Source of the DNA: DAOTUL01 sp034437435
GTDB lineage: Bacteria; Chloroflexota; Anaerolineae; Aggregatilineales; Phototrophicaceae
Length of the DNA: 9,804 nucleotides
Assembly (NCBI GenBank): GCA_964417785.1
Contig: CAYQJO010000165.1
Location: forward strand, 1 to 9,804
Direction: 5' to 3'
In this document: piece by piece, positions 6,850 through 9,804 of the stretch
Layout: the number at the start of each line of letters is the position of its first letter
How positions within the stretch are numbered: position 1 is the stretch's first letter
Notes under the pieces: generated by a model
Seen by the model: only the letters and a program-made list of their open reading frames with translations
The model's database searches: none
What the model was told of the DNA's origin: nothing
Program-made: the position numbers and the translations under genes

Positions 6850-9273
6850 TTATGCGTAAGTGTTTATGACCGATTGCACGACGAGCTTGTTTTCCAGGTC
6901 GGTCTCAGTGGTGTCGATTTCGATCTCGACGGGTTTACCGGGGAACAGGTGGAAGAAATTATCCGAGAAGCGGCCATCAATCCCACTCAGCCACACATAG
7001 AGTGCGGGTCCGGCGGCTTCCAGCGTGACGATGTTGCGCTCACCAACACTGATGCGCATTTGAATGCCGGGGTCGGCCAGTTCGAGGTGCTTCACACGGG
7101 CGAATGTCACCAGGTTGCTTGAGACGATCTCGTCGTCGATGGTCAGATCGAGCCACAGGATGAGATTGCGCGGTCCGTGCGTCTGTACCTGCCCATTGAG
7201 AGTGAGGGTGGAGACTTTCTGAGTGTGCGAGGCGGCGATACTGGCGGCGATTTTGCCCTCATCGACAACGTGACCGGCGAGGTCGGTCAAACGCCAGCGG
7301 ATGAGTCCATCGACCGGATCGCGTTTGTCGTTGGTGATATGCAGATCGACAGTGTTGCTTTCCAGGTCTTCGACGGCGGAGAGCAGCACTGGTGCGAAAA
7401 AGCGGCGGGCCATGTAGTGCAGGGCCTTCCAGCGTCCGTGATAGTCAATCGAGGCCCAACTGGCGACCGGCCAACAGTCGTTTAACTGCCAGTAGAGCGC
7501 ACCCATCTGGCGCGGCATGTTGCGCCGCCAACCTTCCACCGCATACTTGATGCCGAGGCCCTGCAAAATCTGGCTCAGCCAGAGCGTCTGGTCAAATGAG
7601 GTCGGCAGGCGGAACCAATCCGTCATGTAATGAATGATGGTGCTGTTGCCGATGGCGCTGCGCTGGTGATGCTCCATGACGAAACTGGTGATGTTGCGGT
7701 CGGTCGGTTGGGTGTATCCGTGCGTTGTAGCTGGTTCGGGGAAGGATTGGAATCCGAATTCACTGATGAAGCGATGCTCACAGGTCCGGTAGAACTCGAA
7801 AGGCTGGCGGCCATGCCAGACCTGCCAGATGTGGACATCGCCGGCGGTCGGGTCCAGCCAGTAGGAGCGGTCGCCACGCGGTGTGTGTGGACTGCACGGC
7901 CAGTAGTCGGTCTGTGGGTCCAGTACGCTGACGACTTCCGGCAGGAGTACGTCGTAGAGTGCGCCGTAATCTTCCCAACTCATGGTATGATCGGTCCACT
8001 CGTCGCCGACGAGGCCCTGTTCCAGTTCGTTGTTGCCGCACCACAGGGCGAGACTGGGGTGATGGCGAATGCGGCGGACATTGTCTTCGGCTTCGGCGCG
8101 GACATTCGTCATGAAGTCCTGGTCGTAAGCCGGATAGGTGGCGCAGGCGAACATGAAATCCTGCCAGACACAGATGCCGAGTTCGTCGCAAATGTCGAAG
8201 AACATATCGTATTCGTAGATGCCGCCACCCCACACGCGAATCATATTCATATTGGCAGCGACGGCGTCCTCAAGCAGGCGGCGATAATCTGCTTTGGTCA
8301 GTGCGGTGACGAAGGTGTCTGCGGGAATCCAGTTGGCTCCTTTGGCGAAGAAGGATACGCCGTTGGCGACGAACTGGAACGACTCGCCCCATTCATCGTC
8401 GTGACAGTCGAGTTGCAGGGTCCGCAGACCGATGCGTTTGGTCCATGAATCGTCACCGGCGGTGACTTCGACAGTATAGAGCGGTTGCTCGCCCATGCCT
8501 GCCGGCCACCACAACTGCGGATCGTCGATATCGAGTGCGAGTTCGGCTGTGCCATCTTGCAGATCGGATTCGGTGGTGGCGATGATCGCGCCTTTGTGGG
8601 TGATCTGGCAGGTGACTGGCCCATCGTCGGTCGCCGTGACATTGACGGTCAGACTGACTTTGCCTTCAATGGTGTGATCTTGCAGGATATGGACATCGGT
8701 CAGCCGGATTTCGTTGTGGGCCACCAGCTCGATGTCGCGCCAGATGCCTGCTGTCACCAGCATGGGACCCCAGTCCCATCCGAAGTTGCTCGGCTGCTTG
8801 CGTATCCAACCACCGCTGTTGAGCTTATGATGGCCGACGCCCCAGGCGGGCAGCACACCGCCTTCACGCTCGCGTTCACGGACGTAATTCATGGCGGAAG
8901 CAAATGTAACTTCGATGGTATTGTCGCCCGATTGAAGATAGGTTTTTACGTCAAATTCGTAAGTACGGTGCATATTGTCGGTCTGGGCGATCTGGATGCC
9001 GTTAACGACGACAGTGGCGATGGTGTCCAGACCATAGCAGCGGAGCAGCACATGGTCATGGGTGAGCAATTCGTCGCTGACATCAAACTGGCGGCGGAAC
9101 GTCCAGTCGGTCTCGCCAATCCAGAGCAGGTCCAGTTCGTTATCCCGGTAGAAGGGGTCTTCGATCTTACCGGCAGCGCGGAGATCGGTATGGGCGCAGC
9201 CGGGTACAGTGGCCGGGAGGGTGTAATCGCCGCCGGAGAGTTCCCAGGTGCCATTTAAGGATTGTATGTGCAT
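6850..9273 (-). CDS. Beta-mannosidase, glycoside hydrolase family 2
   Basis: This 807-residue retaining exo-glycosidase would remove terminal beta-mannosyl residues from manno-oligosaccharides, probably in the cytoplasm since there is no signal peptide. The N-terminal sugar-binding sandwich starts with LNGTWEL and includes the VPGCAHTDL block and WDWGP (166-170). An immunoglobulin-like domain follows, then the barrel with RVWGGGIYEYD (from R346), WCGNNELEQG with probable acid/base E416, and ISEFGFQSFPE with probable nucleophile E505. The E416-E505 spacing and the WDWGP and RVWGGG blocks fit the mannosidase branch of GH2 better than beta-galactosidases or glucuronidases. An in-frame ATG 43 codons upstream (9402) is rejected: GAAAGG lies seven bases before the ATG at 9273, conserved sequence begins there, and the 43-codon extension contains a promoter-like box. 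Substrate specificity is inferred from family resemblance. Confidence 0.92.
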   Translation of the reverse strand: MHIQSLNGTWELSGGDYTLPATVPGCAHTDLRAAGKIEDPFYRDNELDLLWIGETDWTFRRQFDVSDELLTHDHVLLRCYGLDTIATVVVNGIQIAQTDNMHRTYEFDVKTYLQSGDNTIEVTFASAMNYVREREREGGVLPAWGVGHHKLNSGGWIRKQPSNFGWDWGPMLVTAGIWRDIELVAHNEIRLTDVHILQDHTIEGKVSLTVNVTATDDGPVTCQITHKGAIIATTESDLQDGTAELALDIDDPQLWWPAGMGEQPLYTVEVTAGDDSWTKRIGLRTLQLDCHDDEWGESFQFVANGVSFFAKGANWIPADTFVTALTKADYRRLLEDAVAANMNMIRVWGGGIYEYDMFFDICDELGICVWQDFMFACATYPAYDQDFMTNVRAEAEDNVRRIRHHPSLALWCGNNELEQGLVGDEWTDHTMSWEDYGALYDVLLPEVVSVLDPQTDYWPCSPHTPRGDRSYWLDPTAGDVHIWQVWHGRQPFEFYRTCEHRFISEFGFQSFPEPATTHGYTQPTDRNITSFVMEHHQRSAIGNSTIIHYMTDWFRLPTSFDQTLWLSQILQGLGIKYAVEGWRRNMPRQMGALYWQLNDCWPVASWASIDYHGRWKALHYMARRFFAPVLLSAVEDLESNTVDLHITNDKRDPVDGLIRWRLTDLAGHVVDEGKIAASIAASHTQKVSTLTLNGQVQTHGPRNLILWLDLTIDDEIVSSNLVTFARVKHLELADPGIQMRISVGERNIVTLEAAGPALYVWLSGIDGRFSDNFFHLFPGKPVEIEIDTTETDLENKLVVQSVINTYA

Positions 9274-9280
9274 GGATGAA

Positions 9281-9286
9281 CCTTTC
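9281..9286 (-). promoter_or_regulatory. Ribosome binding site that sets the beta-mannosidase start
   Basis: The minus strand reads GAAAGG, seven bases before the ATG at 9273. This supports the shorter 807-residue protein over the longer open frame from 9402. Confidence 0.7.
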
Positions 9287-9311
9287 AATTGGTCGCAGTT
9301 GAGCTTGATGG

Positions 9312-9320
9312 AGTATAACA
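9312..9320 (-). promoter_or_regulatory. Candidate extended -10 promoter of the beta-mannosidase gene
   Basis: The minus strand reads TGTTATACT, an extended -10 element (TGn plus TATACT, five of six to consensus), about 40 bases before the ATG at 9273. No convincing -35 hexamer is found at 16-18 bp, as is tolerated for extended -10 promoters. The implied leader is about 30 nt and includes the GAAAGG site. Confidence 0.5.
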
Positions 9321-9395
9321 TAAGCGAAGACAGACAGGCGCAATGTTTCCGGCCCCTGTTCTCCGGTGAGGGGTGGCGTGAAGGCCAGAAAGTAG

Positions 9396-9424
9396 TTGGC
9401 ATCGGCTGGTAAGGGCGCTATACT
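9396..9424 (+). promoter_or_regulatory. Sigma-70-type promoter of the GH28-like gene
   Basis: TTGGCA at 9396-9401 and TATACT at 9419-9424 each match consensus at five of six positions and are separated by exactly 17 bp. Transcription would begin near 9431, leaving a leader of about 40 nt that carries AAAGGAG. It faces away from the beta-mannosidase promoter, making 9274-9468 a divergent control region. Confidence 0.65.
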
Positions 9425-9455
9425 GGCCTGTCAGTGTGGTGAACTTTTTTTACTG

Positions 9456-9462
9456 AAAGGAG
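9456..9462 (+). promoter_or_regulatory. Ribosome binding site of the GH28-like gene
   Basis: AAAGGAG is a strong Shine-Dalgarno. It lies six bases before the TTG at 9469, which is in frame with the coding body, and 11 bases before the ATG at 9474, which is not. The spacing is better for the TTG. Confidence 0.65.
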
Positions 9463-9473
9463 ACAACGTTGTC
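9462..9473. promoter_or_regulatory. Perfect 12-bp palindrome, candidate LacI-type operator
   Basis: GACAACGTTGTC is a perfect palindrome with a central CG, the usual centre of LacI-family operators. It lies about 30-40 bases downstream of the predicted transcription start, next to the Shine-Dalgarno and over the TTG start candidate. A repressor bound there could block transcription. The symmetry is seen directly; the regulator family is inference, and no regulator gene is in the window. Confidence 0.4.
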
Positions 9474-9804
9474 ATGCTTTGATGCCCTGGATTTTGGGGC
9501 GGTCGGCGACGGTGAAGCGAACGACCGTGCAGCCATTCAGAAGGCAATTGACGCCTGTACCGCCAATGGTGGTGGTCAGGTCCGGTTGGCGGCTGGCAAG
9601 CAGTTTTTGAGCGGGCAGATCGTCTTGAAGGATCATGTCGATTTGCATCTGGAACCGGGAGCGCGGCTGTTCGCCAGCACTGACCCGGCAGATTACGAGG
9701 ACCGGGTTTTCGTCAGTGCGTTCAATCGGCTGGCATCTTTCTACAACATGCGCGGGATGTCACATTGCGCCATACCCGTCTGGTGTGGGGCGAAAATGTG
9801 CCGG
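9469..9804 (+). CDS. Pectin-lyase-fold protein, GH28 polygalacturonase-like, N-terminal part, probably frameshifted
   Basis: The frame from 9478 encodes FDALDFGAVGDGEAND, then AAIQKAIDAC, NGGGQV and LHLEPGARLFAST, the typical opening of bacterial GH28/pectin-lyase-fold enzymes that cleave galacturonan-type chains in pectin. The gene runs off the right edge, so catalytic motifs are not visible. Two oddities are present. First, the only start in this frame is TTG at 9469, after which it reads MSCFDALDFG; the ATG at 9474 reads ATG CTT TGA, but dropping one C would give MFDALDFG, the form expected for the family. Second, past about 9724 the family-like sequence (SAGIFLQHARDVTLRH, then TRLVWGENVP) continues in another frame, while the original frame stays open but reads a less typical NRLASFYNMRGMSHC. 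It may be a decaying gene or an end-of-sequence error. There is no signal peptide, so it may act on imported oligosaccharides. Confidence 0.65.
   Translation, partial: MSCFDALDFGAVGDGEANDRAAIQKAIDACTANGGGQVRLAAGKQFLSGQIVLKDHVDLHLEPGARLFASTDPADYEDRVFVSAFNRLASFYNMRGMSHCAIPVWCGAKMCR

Noticed and set aside
7630..8448. Plus-strand open frame (272 codons) opposite the beta-mannosidase gene
   Set aside because: It covers the catalytic region of a clear GH2 enzyme, has no family-like motif or ribosome site, and is explained by GC-rich codon use on the other strand.
8485..9258. Plus-strand open frame (257 codons) opposite the N-terminal part of beta-mannosidase
   Set aside because: It is antisense to conserved blocks such as WDWGP and has no independent coding evidence.
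9274..9402. N-terminal extension of beta-mannosidase from the ATG at 9402
   Set aside because: The 43 extra residues do not resemble a signal peptide or a GH2 segment, the extension includes the promoter-like TGTTATACT, and a good ribosome site precedes the ATG at 9273.

Overview
The window looks like a stretch of a free-living, polysaccharide-using bacterial chromosome. It is moderately GC-rich, has compact intergenic regions and canonical promoter elements, and mixes carbohydrate-active enzymes with an exported multiheme cytochrome. The gene set would suit Chloroflexota (Anaerolineae-like), but that placement is inferred from gene content only and is not shown by any phylogenetic marker. 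No RNA gene, CRISPR array or insertion sequence was seen. No gene-free gap exceeds about 200 bp.

Layout, left to right. (1) 1-2620, minus: malto-oligosyltrehalose synthase (treY), cut by the left edge so that its C-terminus is missing. (2) 2617-4404, minus: malto-oligosyltrehalose trehalohydrolase (treZ). treZ and treY overlap by ATGA and form the TreY/TreZ operon, which makes trehalose from the reducing ends of glycogen-type alpha-1,4-glucans. (3) 4405-4515: a compact junction holding a rho-independent terminator for the upstream cytochrome gene, followed at once by a TATAAT box for treZ. (4) 4516-6675, minus: an exported decaheme c-type cytochrome built from two tandem pentaheme units, each also carrying two EF-hand-like acidic loops. 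Its start is best placed at an ATG preceded by GGAG, not at the TTG 15 bases further upstream. (5) 6676-6849: a gap with two small hairpins. (6) 6850-9273, minus: a cytoplasmic GH2 beta-mannosidase. (7) 9274-9468: a divergent control region with one promoter facing each way. (8) 9469 to the right edge, plus: the first part of a pectin-lyase-fold (GH28 polygalacturonase-like) gene. Its start is ambiguous, its reading frame appears to shift near 9724-9756, and a perfect 12-bp palindrome lies over its translation start.

How they fit together: treZ-treY is a storage and stress-solute module. The beta-mannosidase and the GH28-like gene are probably the edge of a plant-polysaccharide utilisation locus, possibly under a LacI-type repressor. 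The cytochrome has no obvious functional tie to either side and has its own terminator. It is the least ordinary protein here, but I see no clearly new multi-gene system in this window.
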